Of a DNA stretch of 64,000 nt, positions 26,349-38,412 are shown in pieces. The stretch's first letter is position 1, and every line of letters begins with the position of its first letter. The notes below the pieces were generated by a model that saw only the letters and a list, made by a program, of their open reading frames with translations, was not told the origin of the DNA and made no database searches. Both the position numbers and the translations under genes were made by a program. The stretch spans positions 21,371 through 85,370 of the forward strand of contig NW_002476259.1 of the NCBI RefSeq assembly GCF_000189635.1, given 5' to 3'. Source of the DNA: Tetrahymena thermophila SB210 (Eukaryota; Ciliophora; Oligohymenophorea; Hymenostomatida; Tetrahymenidae).

Positions 26349-27935
26349 ATGGATAAACATTCAACAATATAGGAATTTTGTAAAATTCACAAAAATAAAT
26401 AAATAATCTATCTCAAAATTGACCACTAAAAAGCTTGCCTTATCCCAATGTGCTCTACTTGCGTATTTTTAAATAGGTCTCTGGATAATTTATTGGAGAT
26501 TGAAGATATTTTGTCAAATTAGAAAACTATTCTTAATTGGCCACCATTAAAAAATCCTCAAATGCTAAATGATGTCTTAGAAGAGATTAAAATAAGAGAT
26601 ATAGAATCGAGTATATCAGAAATTTAGGAATAAATTAATATTATGAGAGAATAGATGAGTTAAAGAATTCATTTGCTTGAGAAATCTCTAATTTAAAGAA
26701 TGAGTGAGAATCATGATATAATTCTAAATACTTATTCAAAAATCTCTTAATGCTAAAGCTTATGTACCCTTGTTGCTTCTTATTCTGGAAATCTCAATCA
26801 AATCTCCTCCTCTCAAGATATCAAGTCTATGCTTGAATCATTATTTGAAAAATAAGAATAAAATGAAGAAGAATTATAAAAAATTTTCGAAAACTCTAAA
26901 ACTAATAGCATAGTAAAGGAACAAATTCGAGGCTTTAGCTAAAAAATGAATGAATTCTTTGATTTATTTAGTATTACTAATAATAATCCAGAAAAAACTC
27001 AAAATATTGAAAACTAAGGAAAAAAAGGAGGAGAATTTTAGATAACACCTAGTATTCAAGAATCCATAGATAAAAATGAAGAGAAGATAAAGGAGTTAAA
27101 TGATAAAAATGCAGAGCTGGAAAAAGAAAATGCAGAGCTGAAGGTAGAAAAAACAAAGCTGAAGGAAGAAAAAACAGAGCTATAGAAAGAAAAAACAGAG
27201 CTGAAAAATGAAAAAAAAAACCTGGAGGAATAAGTTGAATAATATATAAAGTAAGTAAACATATTAAATGTAAATAATGAGAATTTAGTGAGTCTTTCGA
27301 ATAAAAGTAAATATTATCTTAATGATCATTTACTCTATGTCAGATTATATAGAGGTTTAAACTGGGCTTGTGATGAATAAAAATGTGAATAATGTACAAA
27401 TAAAAGTTTCTAATCAGGTTTCTGTAGCTTGCGATGTGATGATAGTGACTATGACTGTTGCTTATCATGTGCTCTCGAAATAGGTTTTTCTATTTAGCCA
27501 CAAGATTAATAAGATAATTCAAGTGAAGATAGTGGCGAAATTAATGATTCTGAATTAGAATTAAAAAATTTATAAGTAAATTATAAAAACTTGACTCTTC
27601 TTATGAAAGATTACCTCTATGATTTAGATTCTCATGAGTGTTATCTGACATTTAAGAGAGAATCAAAAACAATGACTTGGAAATGTGATGTAATGAACGA
27701 TGAATGTACTAATTAAGAGTTTACAAAAGTTTATGATGGATTTGTTTGTGAAGAGTGTGGATATGACTGCTGTTTACCATGTGCTCGTAAAAATGGTATT
27801 AAGCATAAATAGGAGTTAAACAATAGAAATTCAGAGCTGGAATAAGAAAAAAATGAGCTACCAGAACATTAATAAGATAGTTCAAGTGAAGATAGTGATG
27901 GCTTCAGACGTGTAAGACCGAATCAAAAACAATGA
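26349..27935 (+). CDS. Zinc-binding coiled-coil protein, 528 aa, nested in LRR3
   Basis: This is a single exon from ATG at 26349 to TGA at 27933-27935. The N-terminus has a B-box-like set of ligands: C11, H14, D25, H26, C30, C35 and C38. Helical, heptad-rich segments follow at about 85-150 and 215-310, the latter made of near-repeats of ELKxEKTELK. Two related cysteine-rich modules come next, about 336-378 and 437-481, of the form W-x-C-D-x(n)-C ... C-x2-C-x4-C-C-x2-C, resembling C1-like or DC1-type zinc binding. They are separated by acidic Ser/Glu/Asp linkers. A TRIM-like scaffold is a fair structural analogy, but no RING or ubiquitin-ligase domain is seen. A third module copy follows out of frame, so the current end may be truncated by a frameshift. 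Confidence 0.75.
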
Positions 27936-28084
27936 CTTGGAAATGTGATGTAATGAACGATGAATGTACTAATTAAGTGTTTACAAAAGTTTATGATGGA
28001 TTTGTTTGTGAAGAGTGTGGATATGACTGCTGTTTACCATATTGTTTACCATATGCTAGTAAAAATGGCATCACTTTTAAGTGA
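27920..28084 (+). pseudogene. Third, out-of-frame copy of the zinc module
   Basis: This is a near-identical copy of 27660 to about 27805 (ESKTMTWKCDV ... GYDCCLP), with a 12-nt internal duplication (TGTTTACCATAT) and its own TGA at 28082-28084. It lies two bases out of frame with the upstream gene, whose stop falls inside it. It may be a broken third module or a module read after splicing or frameshifting; I saw no GT..AG intron that restores frame. Confidence 0.7.
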
Positions 28085-28508
28085 TCTAATAGAAATAGCT
28101 ATTTATTTTCACTTCTTCAAACTATAAATTTTGTATTTATTCCATCAAAACTATTTTCAGTACATATACACTTTTTATGCTACTTTATTTAAGTCATACA
28201 TGTTTTGATCATAAAATATGCTGTTTTATTATCAAATATATGAAAATTATTTATACTATTTTCTATAATCTAAGAAATACATTTTTTTTGGAAAAATAAA
28301 ATGCTTTAAATTTATAGTTTCATAATCCAATAAAAAATATATTTTAATTCCAAAGTACTTTACCTTAAATCTAATTGAAGAATAGTATGAGATAAAAGTG
28401 GAAGGCTTAAAAACTTTTTTTATATTATTAAAATTATTTTTGCTAACAATAGAGAAGATTAACAATTACATCTTCTAAGTTGTAATATTTCTATTTCTAT
28501 TATTTCAT

Positions 28509-28902
28509 TATTTTCTAAATAAATTTAACTCAATTTCTATTTTATTTATCCACTTTCATCAAAATAATTTATTTTAAAGTGATTTTAATAGACACAAAAA
28601 CATATTTATTTCTTCTTCTCAATTTATTTTGGTAATGAATAAATCCGTGGCACAATATATTAATATATTATAAAAAATTAACAATATATTTATGTTTTTT
28701 TATAATTTTATTAAAAAATTAAAATAATATTAATATTAAAACTTAAAAAAAAAATTTAAAAATTTTGAATATTTATGAATACATTTTTTTTAGTTTAATC
28801 ATAATATCAACATATATATTTTTTAAATACAAAAAAATTTTTTAATTGATATATAATGTAAATTTCTTTTTAATTAGATATGAAATAAAAAATAAATAAA
28901 TA
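28509..28902. other. Spacer between LRR3 start and LRR4 end
   Basis: This holds about 400 nt of AT-rich sequence. From about 28780 it is the downstream flank of LRR4 that duplicates the flank near 24890. No gene is seen. Confidence 0.5.
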
Positions 28903-30262
28903 TCAAGCATATATTTTTTTCATAACTAATCTTTGTGCTTTAAGAATTCTAGTTCTAAATTTAAACTGTGATCTATAAGCATGATAATTACCTCTTAATT
29001 AAGTAATAAAATAATAAATTCAACTTATAATAAAGAGAAAAAATATAAATTTTATTGAAATATATTTGTTAATAGCATTTATTAAATGTAAAAAGCAATA
29101 ATAAAAATATTTTAAATTATTTTTGTTTTATCCTTAACATTATATATTTTCCTACTACTGTGGTTTTTATTAAATAATTTATAAAGTCAAATTAAGAATA
29201 AATAAGAATCTTTACTAAAGATCAAGTATCAATGTTTAGAGATTAGCACAATTTGATAAACTATCGACTAATTATAATGCCCCATCAGCACTGATTTCAT
29301 TCCATCTTGTTAAAATTTAACATTTAAAATTATTTATATGAAGAAACAAATTAAAAAAATTATTTTTACTTAATAAAAAGTACCAAATTTTAGAGATTAC
29401 TACAATATTCAAATGAAGTGCCTAAGTTAATAGCTCCTTCATCTCCTATTAAATTATTGCTTTCAATTTTATTACAAAAATTAGTTAATTCAATCGTTTA
29501 AAAATAACAAATAAATATAAACTAATATAATATTTTTTAAGCAATAAATAAATAAGAAATATAAACAAAAAATAATTTACCCTAGGTAGAGTGTCAAGCT
29601 TTATAGATTAATACACTTTTCTAATGAAGAACCTAAATATGCTGTACCTTTATCGCCAATACAATTGTTGCTTTTAAATTTAATCATAAATATAAAATCA
29701 AATATCAAAAATAAAAATAAAAATTTAACATGAAGAACAATTAATCAATCAGACAGACAAATAATTCTAATAATTTTATATTTAAAAATGAAAACAAAAT
29801 AGTAAAGATATAAATAAATATAAATTATTTAGTACAAGAGGTAGAGTTCTAATGAAGATAGTTGTGAGCATTTTTCTAAAGCACACCCTAAATCATATAC
29901 AAGCTCTTCATTAATTAGTGATTCACTTTTAAAATATATAAAAATTATTTATATTACATTCTATAATCTGAGAAATAAATTTATTTTGGAAAAATAAAAT
30001 GCTTTAAATTTATAGTTTCATAATTGAATTTAAATTGTTGATCGAAGAATTAAAAAATATTAAAAAATGTAATAAAAAAAAGGATTCAATATTCTTTAAT
30101 TCCAAAGTACTTTACCTTAAATCTATGTCAAGAATGGTATGAGATAAAAGTGGAGAGCTTAAAAACTTTTTTTATTAATAATTAACATTATTTTTGATAA
30201 CAATAGAGAAAATTAAGAATTACATCTTCTAAATTGTTATATTTGTTTTTCTATTACTTCAT
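28903..30262 (-). CDS. LRR4: short leucine-rich-repeat gene, exon 1 out of frame
   Basis: Exons: 30262-30116 (exon 1, 147 nt), 29925-29836, 29670-29581, 29459-29370, 29305-29216 (four 90-nt LRR exons) and 28972-28903 (last exon, ends KAQRLVMKKIYA and TGA). From the second exon on, every junction is phase 2 and open. Exon 1 is recognisable (LLSHTILDIDL before GTAAAG) but is one base longer than the intact 146 nt, so the ATG at 30262 reads into a TGA. Either a base was gained, the start lies elsewhere, or the locus is a recent pseudogene. Repeats such as ESLINEELVYDLGCALEKC are diverged from LRR5-LRR9. It pairs with LRR3 as a tandem duplicate. Confidence 0.6.
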
Positions 30263-31633
30263 TTTTTTCTAAATAATTTTAAATTTTCAAATAACAAATT
30301 TAATTTTGATTTAAGAATTAAAAGAAATCCTTTTTATTCAAAATTTAATTTCATGCATTTTAATTTTTATTTCAATGTAAAAATTAAGAGATTAAAAAAA
30401 TTTCTAATAAATTATTAAATAATTTAGTATTAAATAAAATTGATTAATTTCAAAGGATTAACAAATTTAATTTCAAAAATATATAAGCATTTCTTTTAAA
30501 GAAATCATTAAACATCAAATTTAAAATATCTCTAAAATTATTTTAAATAATCTAAATAAAAGTTTAAAGTACTGATTATCAAATTTACTGCATATTATAT
30601 AAATTTAATAAAGTATATTACATCAAAAAAGTGATTTAAAATTTATTTATAATTTAATACAAGGAGAAAAAAAATAATTTAATTTTCCTCCTTAATTAGT
30701 ATGTTTTAAGGTAGGTACAAAGGAGTATACCAATGTTTATTATATATAAATTAAGAAATAATACTATAATTCTATTACAGAATTTTAATAATATAATAAA
30801 AGATGGAGTAGACTTTATAATAAATTGTTCCTGTGATTCTTAATATCACATAAAAAGATGAGAAAAATATTTAAATATCATCATAAAATAACAAAAAATA
30901 ACCAAAAATATGAAATTATAATGAAATATTTGAGTTAATTTAAATTTATTATTAAATTCATTATAAAATATTATTTATTTTAATCTTAATAGCTCAAATG
31001 ATGTAATATTAAATGAAGATAATTAGTTAAATAAATAATATACAAACAATGAGGATAACTCAAAAAAAAATAGAGAAATACAAAAATATATTTTTTAAAT
31101 AATGGTAAATAAATGATATTAGAAGATTGCTTAAGTAATAAAAAAATAAAAAATTTACAAAATTTAAATAGTACAAGACAATACATACACTCATTATAAA
31201 TTCTATTTCTTAGTTACTATTTGATATTTTATTAATAATTTCTTCATTATTAGTAGTTATATCTAATTTAAAACAATAAATTTTAAAAACAAACTAACTC
31301 CTTCTCCTAATTTAAAAGACTTTTTAATCTTAGAGAACATATTTTAATTGTTAAGTATTAACCTATTCTCTTATTTTAGAATAAATAAAAATTTTATTTT
31401 TAAAAGGATAAATAAGATTTTAGACTTCAAAAATAAAACATAAAATATTGTTGAAAGTTATTAGTAGTTAGCAATGAAATATTAAAAAAAATATTTATTG
31501 TTATTTACAAATTAAGGAACTCATATGTAAATAAATATGTTGAGATATACAAAATTTTTAAAAATTTTTAACTAATACTAAATTAAAAAATCAATATCTC
31601 ATTATATAGTTTTATAAGCTATCTATTTATTAA
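30263..31633. other. Spacer upstream of LRR4
   Basis: This is 1.37 kb of AT-rich sequence. A short Phe/Leu/Tyr-rich open frame on the minus strand (30986-31186) looks like low-complexity background, not a gene. The remainder shows nothing I can name. Confidence 0.5.
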
Positions 31634-32257
31634 TCATTTTTTTTATAAAATAGATTCAACATCTTTTTCATAGCTTTATAAGAAGCTTTATGTTAATTGT
31701 GGAATTAATTGTGGTGGAATAGGTACTTTAGGATCATTTAAGAAATATCCCTCCATAAAAGTATTTGTAGAGTTAGATTCTTTCAAAAATATTCCATTAA
31801 TAATATTCTCTATTCTAGTTATATTAGAGTTTTTAGGCATTTTTGGGTGATCATCAAGATGAGCATTCACAATCAAAACTTAATTTTGATTAATTTTTTT
31901 TTTATGAATAATATTTAATGACTCAATTCTATGACCATCCTGCATTGGTTTAAGTTTAAAAACTGTCACCTTTGTATCTGAATCTATCACTTCGAGAGAT
32001 TCAAATACTTCACATTATTCACGGTTATTTTTAATACTTTCATAGTTATTAAAGAAATATTCTACAACCTAATTAACTTAAGCTGGAATATTGCCTTCAA
32101 GCTTTAAAATTTACTTTTCAGTCTTGTTATAAGGTTTCGCTGATAAAGTAAAATACTTTCCTTTCAAAAGGACATTCCAATTTTCTTAAGAATTTTTAAC
32201 CAGCTAAGCATCATCAATAGCTTTATCTACAATTGAGGAATATTGACTTTGTCCCAT
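31634..32257 (-). CDS. START-like lipid-binding domain protein, 207 aa
   Basis: This is a single exon from ATG at 32257 (AAAAAATGGGACAA) to TGA at 31634, open through 12 TAA/TAG codons. It starts MGQSQYSSIVDKAIDDAQ; the body has the order typical of START-type helix-grip domains: a NWNVLLKGKYF strand, EGNIPAQVNQVVEYFFN (helix), CEVFESLEVID..TKVTVFKLKP strands, RIESLNIIHKKKINQNQVLI, a turn with EGYFLNDPKVPIPPQLI, which corresponds to the DPxGxIPxxLvn signature, and a C-terminal helix (LTQSFLQSYEKDVESIL). Such domains bind a lipid or sterol in a cavity; the ligand cannot be read from sequence. It stands alone between LRR genes and has no membrane segment. Confidence 0.65.
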
Positions 32258-33530
32258 TTTTTAAAAAGATATAATAAATTCTTTGAAAATAATTTAATGA
32301 TTATTAAGTATTTGCTAATTTTACTTCACATTTAAAGCTCGAAAAACTAACTTAATACAGGTCAATTTATTATTAAATACATATAATAGAAAATTGTATT
32401 TTTATTTTTAAATCTCCAAATTTATCAGATTATTAAGAGTTACACTCAAATTAAATAATGCGAATTATTAAATCTTAGCAATAGTTAATGTAAACTATTT
32501 AATATATAGAAAATTAAAGCTAATTATTCACATAATTTCAATGTTAGTAATTAAAATTTACCAGATTCATAGCAATTTACAGAAAATATTGTTTAAAACA
32601 TAAAATCTAATTTTTTTAATAACTGATTTTGATTTTGATTTAGAATTTACTAAAATATAAATTTGTAAATAAATTATTTAATTTACTTTTTTTTTTAATG
32701 GAAACTTATAATAATAAAAAATTAATATTTATTATGAGTTTCATATTGTTTGAAGCTTTTTAAAATTGTCTTTTGTGAGTTTTTATTATATTAATTAATA
32801 AAAAATACAGATTTTTCTTAGATTATATGTTTGTCGGATTTAAAAAGAATTTTTGTTTGTTACATATCAAAAATTAAATAAATTTATCTATTTAAACAGA
32901 TTTTTATTTATTTGCGTATTGTAAAATTGAGATTACAGTTTATAAACTAATGAAATTGATAAAAGTAAAATTTATTATTTTCTTTTATTTTAAAAATTTT
33001 TAAGGGTTTTTTAAAAAAAGCAATTAAATATTAAAAATAATAATTTTATTTACAATTATTTAATTTTAAAGAAATTTTTATAAATTAAAATATTTTGACT
33101 TTTAAAAATAATTTAAGATAGTATTCCAAATTTTTTATTGCAATATATTTAGTATATCTAAATATTTTTTAAAAATTGTAATTTTTTTATCCTATAATTA
33201 TGTTTAAAAAATATTAATTTCGATTATTAATATTAAAAATTTATATATTTGATATAAAAGCATTGCATTTACAAAATTTAATAAGATATAATAAGACACT
33301 AGTAATTATTTAAAGATATAATTTTTTTATGTGAAAATTTGTGGTTAGCTTTAGAGTAATTATTTTATTTTTGTAAATTTAATTTATAAATTATATTTTA
33401 TTTAATATATTATTTATTTACTTACAAAAAATTGGTATTTATAAGTAAAAATAATAATAAATCTTACAAAATATAAGGTTAAAATATCCTATCACAAAAT
33501 ATACTTACTTTTTTCAATAAATTTTTATTA
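32258..33530. other. AT-rich spacer, nothing recognised
   Basis: This is 1.27 kb between the START-like gene and the end of LRR5, with no open frame, RNA gene or family repeat seen. The last part (about 33400-33530) is the 3' flank of LRR5. Confidence 0.5.
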
Positions 33531-36500
33531 TCATAAGAAATATTTTTTAAAGGTAACTAATCTTTTTGATTTAAGACACTTTCTTACTTTCAATTCTTAT
33601 AATTCTTTCCTTATTTTTTATTTAATATAAATTAGAGTAAATTAATAAAAAAAGTTTATTAATGAATAAGATTTTTGAATTAAAAATTATATTTTAAATC
33701 AAATAATAATAAAAAAATTAGCAGAATAAAATAAAAATTTTAACAAATCAAATAAAAATTTAATAAATTAATAAAAAGAGTTATATTGATTTTATATTTT
33801 AAAAAATAACACTCAAAAACTGTTTTTACTAAAGGGTAAGTGTCAAATTTGAGAGATTAGTGCACTTTCCTAATCCAACACTTAAGCTTAATGCACCTTC
33901 ATCATTAATTTAATTCGCCCTTTTTAAATATTGAAGAAAAAAATACAATTAATTAATTAGAAGGAAGGAAGACAGGAATAAATTAAGAAAAAATATAGAT
34001 AATAAGTAATAATAAAAGCAAATTTTGAAAATTAAAATTAGTTAAATTAACAATGAAAGAAAATAAAAAAGAAAAACAAAAATAAATGAATGAAATAAAA
34101 AGCTAATAAATAAAAAATTAAATTAGAATTTTATTGTTTTTAATTCATTTTTGAATTAAAAATTATCACAATCCAAAACAAATAATCTATTTTTACATAA
34201 GACTTAGTGTCAAATTTGAGAGATTAGTGCACTGTGCTAAAGCAGAACCTAAGTCTGATGCACCTATTGCACCAATTTAATTGTTGCTTTTTAAATATTG
34301 AAGAAAAAAAATATAATTAATTAACTATTTAGAAGGAAGGATAATATTGAAGAAAAGATATAATATAATATAATAAGAAATGAATACATTTTTAATAAAA
34401 GTAAAATTTGAAAATGAAAAAATTAATTAAATTAACTAATAAAGAAAAATAATTCAATTCAAGCAGAATAATTATAAAAAACAAAAATAATTAAAATAAA
34501 AAATATCACAACCCAAAAAATTAAATTGCTCTTACAAAAGTCTAAGTGCCAAATTTGAGAGATTAGTGCACTGTGCTAAAGCAGAACCTAAATCTGATAC
34601 ACCTTTATCACCAATTTAATTCTTACTTTTTAAGTATTGAAGTAAAAAAAAATATTTAATTAGTAAATTAGAAGAAAGGAAAAATGAAGAAAAAATATGA
34701 AATAATAAGAAATGAATTAATTTATAAAAAATGAATACTTTGAAAATAAATAAATTAAAGAAAAAAAAAAACGCAAGCTGGATAAAAAAGAAAAATAAAA
34801 AGCTACATTCAAAAACTAATAAACTATTTTTACCTAAGACTGAGTGTCAAATTTGAGAGACTGGTGCATTATGCTAAAGCAAAACCTAAACCTGATACAC
34901 CTTCATCATTAATTTAATTCTCCCTTTTTAAATATTAAAGAAAAAATTTTAATTAATTATAAAATTAGAAAGAAGGAAAAAATGAAGAATAAAAAAATAA
35001 TAATAAGTAACGAATTAATTAATAAATAATAAAATCAAAAGTTAGTTAAATTAAAAATGAAAAAAAAAAACTCAAGCAAAATATAAAACAAAAACAAAAA
35101 CAAATCAAATAAAAATCTAATTAATAAATAAATTAAAAGAGTTAGTTTTTTTGTTTTTAATGGATTTTAAAATAAAAAATACCATAAATCTAAACAAATA
35201 AATTGTTTATACCTAAGATTAAGTGTCAAATTTGAGAGAATAGGGCACTTTGCTAAACCAGAACCTAAGTATGATGCACCAATTGCACCAATTTAATTCG
35301 CCCTTTTTAAATATTGAAGAAAAAATTAATTAGTTAATTAGAAAGAATGGAAAAAAGAAGAAAAAATATGAAATAATAAAAAATTAATTAATAATAAAAA
35401 CAAAGTTTAAAAATGAAAAAGTTAGTTAAGTTATCAATGAAAGAAAAAAAAAACAAGCAGAATTAAAAAAAAAACAAAAATAACTCAAATAAAAAGCCAA
35501 TAAATAAATAATTTAAAAGAATTCTTTATATATTAAAATATATCACAATCCATAACAAATAAACTGTTATTACCCAAGATCAAGTGATAAATTTGAGAGA
35601 TTAGTGCACTTTGCTAAAGCAGAACCCAAATGTAATGCACCTTCAGCATTAATTTAATTCACCCTATTTAAAAATAGAAGAAATAAATTAATTATAGTTT
35701 ATTAGAAGGAAGAAAAAAATGAAGAATAAATATGAAATGATAAGAAATAAATTAATTAATGGTAAAATCAAAATTTTAAAATGAAAAAATTAATTAATAA
35801 AATAAACAAAGAAAGAAAGAAGGAAAAAGGCATAAGCAGAGTAAAAAGAAAAATCAAAATTAATCAAACAAAAAACAAAAAATTAAAAAAGTTAGTTAAT
35901 TTTATTTTTAAATTAAAAAATATCACAATCCATAGCGAATAAACTATTTTTACTAAAGATAAAGTGTCAAATTTGAGAGATTAGGGCACTTTGCTAAACC
36001 AGAACCTAAGCCTGATGCACCAATTATACTAATTGCACCAATTTAATTGTAGCTTTTTAAATTTTGAAGAAAAAAATATTTATAATTAGTAAGTTAGAAG
36101 GAATGAAAAAATGAAGAAAAAATATAAATAGTATGAAATAAGTTAATAATAAAAGTAACAAAATAAAAAAAACAAAAACACAATAAAAAATGAAAAACAA
36201 AAATAAATTAAATAAAAGCTAATAAATAAATCAAGATAGTTTGCCATATTATTTTAAATTTGTTTCATATTAAAAAATATCACAATCCAAAACAAATAAA
36301 CTGTTTTTTACTCAAGATTAAGTATCAAATTTGAGAGATTAGTGCACTCTGCTAAAGCAGCAGCTAAATCTGATGCTCCAATTGCACCAATTTAGTTGTC
36401 ACTTTTTAAATATTGAAGAAAAAAATATAATCAATTAGTAAATTGGAAGGAAAAGCAAAGAAAAGATAAGAAATGAATAAATTAATAATTAAAAAAAGAG

Positions 36501-37772
36501 AAAAAAAAAAACAGAATAAAAAAAGAAAAACAAAAATAAATCAAATAAAAGCTAATAAGTAAATAAATTAAGAAAGTAATTCATATTGTTTTAAATTAAT
36601 TTTATATAATAATACCACAATTAAAAACAATAAAACTGTTTTTACCTTAGACTAAGTGTCAAATTTAAGACATTAGTGCACTATGCTAAAGCAAAAGCTA
36701 AATCTTATGCTCCTTTATCACTAATTTAATTTTAGCTTTTTAAATATTGAAGAAAAAAGATATAATTAATAATTAGAAGGAATGAAAAAATGAGTTAATT
36801 TAACAAAGAAACAAAAAAATACAAACAGAGTAAAAAATAAGAATAAAAATAAATTCAATAAAAATCTAATAAATTAATTGAAAGTTTAGTTATATTGTTT
36901 TTAATTCATTTTTAAATTAATCATACTAAAAGTTAAGTGTCAAATTTGAGAGATTAAAACACTTTGCTAAAGTAGAACCTAAATCAGATGCACTAATTGC
37001 ACCAATTTAATTCCCCCTATTTAAATATTTAAGAAAAAATTGTAGTTAATTAGAAGGAAGGAAAAAAAAGAAAAAATTTGAAATATAAGAAATGAGCTAA
37101 TTTTTAATAAAAGCAAAAGATGCAAAAGAAAAAAATTGTTAAATTAACAAAGAAAGAAAAAAAACGCAGCAGAATAAAAAAGAAAAACAAAAATAAATGA
37201 AATAAAAGTTATTAAATAAATTTAAACAGTTAAATTGTATTGAACTAATTTTTATATTAATAAATATCACAATCAAAACAAATAAATTATTTTTACGCAA
37301 GATTAAGTGACAGATTTGAGAGATTAATGCACTTTAATAAACCAAGACCCAAACTTTATACATCTTCATCACTAATTAAATTGTAGCTTTTTAAATATTG
37401 AAGAAAAAAATAAAATTAAATAACTAATTAGAAGGAAGGAGAAAATTAAGAAAAAATATGAAATTATAAAAAATGAATGAATTAATAATAAAAACAAAAG
37501 TTATAAATATTTGTATAAATAAAAATGAATGAATGAATGTAGATGAGAATTTTTATTTCAAAAAATATTAAATTAAAATACAAAAAAATATTAAATAATA
37601 ATATAAATATTAATAAATTAAATATACCTCAGATCAATATGGAGAACCTAATGAGATTAAAATTAAGAGTTTAAAAACTTTTTTATTAATAAAATTAATT
37701 TGAAGAATATTCATAAAAAAAATATATTATCACTTTTTTTAGATCATTAAAGTATTTTTTTTATTATTTCAT
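33531..37772 (-). CDS. LRR5: leucine-rich-repeat gene, 13 exons, exon 1 out of frame
   Basis: Exons: 37772-37628 (exon 1, 145 nt), LRR exons 37386-37297, 37016-36927, 36735-36646, 36401-36312, 36052-35954 (99 nt), 35663-35574, 35302-35213, 34923-34834, 34625-34536, 34286-34197, 33919-33830, and last exon 33609-33531 (ends KCLKSKRLVTFKKYFL and TGA). All internal junctions are phase 2 and open. The 99-nt exon carries three extra codons (ISI) after GGT GCA. Exon 1 keeps the family sequence (SHQVLHIDL at its end) but differs by one base from 146 nt through several small indels around its A and T runs, so the ATG frame does not join. It may be non-functional or the start may be misassigned. Confidence 0.65.
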
Positions 37773-38412
37773 TTATTTTTTTATTTTTAAAAATATTGGA
37801 ATAGCAATTTATGAAAACTTAATTAATTACAAGTATGTTAAATAATGAATGTACTTTTATTTCTTTTCAATTTTATAAAAAGAAGAAATAAATTATATAA
37901 TTTATCAAATATGAAAATTCTATTTTTTTATTTAGTAAATTTTTCATTTATAATCTAGTAACGAGTGGAATATATATTTTTGATATTAAAATAATTATAA
38001 ATTCTTTAACTATTCTCAAATTCAATTAGCTTTTTTTAAAGCACATGATATTTTGCTATAAAGGTTAGGATATTTATTTTCTAAAATATAAAATTTAATA
38101 ATCAATCAATTTAAACAATTTATTTATTTAAGCTGGCCATTTATTAGTTAGTTATCATATATTGGGGCATATAAAATTAAAAATATAGTATGTCTTATAA
38201 TGTCTTAAATACCATATTACCTCGATCAGAGACCTGATTGAGTTCCAGAGGTTTATTAAATTTCTCATATTTTCAAGGCACTTTTTTTTGGGCAAAAAAG
38301 ATACTTAGGGAATGCCTTAATTAATGAGCATTTACAGTATATATTATATTTTTCTAGTAATTTTATATTTTATATATTTATTCATCCATCATTTTTTTTA
38401 ATGTATTTATTA
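37773..38412. other. Spacer between LRR6 end and LRR5 start
   Basis: This holds 640 nt. Next to 37773 a short piece of the family 5' arm is recognisable (TTTTTAAAAATATTGGAATAG). The rest, including a slightly G+C-richer patch near 38220-38320, shows no gene. Confidence 0.5.

Larger units (their letters stand above)
26284..28253. mobile_element. About 1.95-kb insertion flanked by 15-bp direct repeats
   Basis: TATGAAAATTATTTA occurs at 26284-26298 and again at 28239-28253. The paralogous LRR4 locus has a single similar site (ATATAAAAATTATTTATAT, about 29936-29954) with no insertion. The insert contains the zinc-binding-protein gene. No transposase, inverted ends or poly-A tail is visible, so how it arrived is unknown; the repeats may be a target duplication or the trace of microhomology-mediated repair. 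Confidence 0.5.
25064..28508 (-). pseudogene. LRR3: broken LRR gene interrupted by another gene
   Basis: This is the degraded sister of LRR4. An exon-1 relic lies at 28508-28364 (145 nt, out of frame). The first LRR exon (26198 to about 26285) has lost its splice acceptor at the point where foreign sequence begins. The next (26042-25954) is 89 nt, so shifted. The one at 25481-25570 has lost its acceptor. A further exon is deleted to a stub near 25345-25430. The last exon (25115-25064) ends KAQRLV and an early TGA. About 1.95 kb between the LRR exons and exon 1, absent from LRR4, holds a zinc-binding-protein gene on the opposite strand. I regard LRR3 as dead. Confidence 0.75.
24890..30262. repeat. 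LRR3/LRR4 tandem segmental duplication
   Basis: Two blocks, about 24890-28508 (LRR3) and about 28780-30262 (LRR4), share exon 1, first LRR exon, other LRR exons, last exon, introns and 3' flank in the same order. The copies differ by many substitutions and small indels, an insertion of about 1.95 kb in LRR3 and deletions inside LRR3 exons. The duplication is therefore not recent. Confidence 0.7.

Noticed and set aside
27917-27985. Intron joining the zinc protein to its third module
   Set aside because: A GTAAGA donor exists, but the available AG sites leave the module out of frame.
30986-31186. 66-residue Phe/Leu-rich open frame
   Set aside because: Composition is that of random AT-rich DNA and there is no conserved neighbour context.
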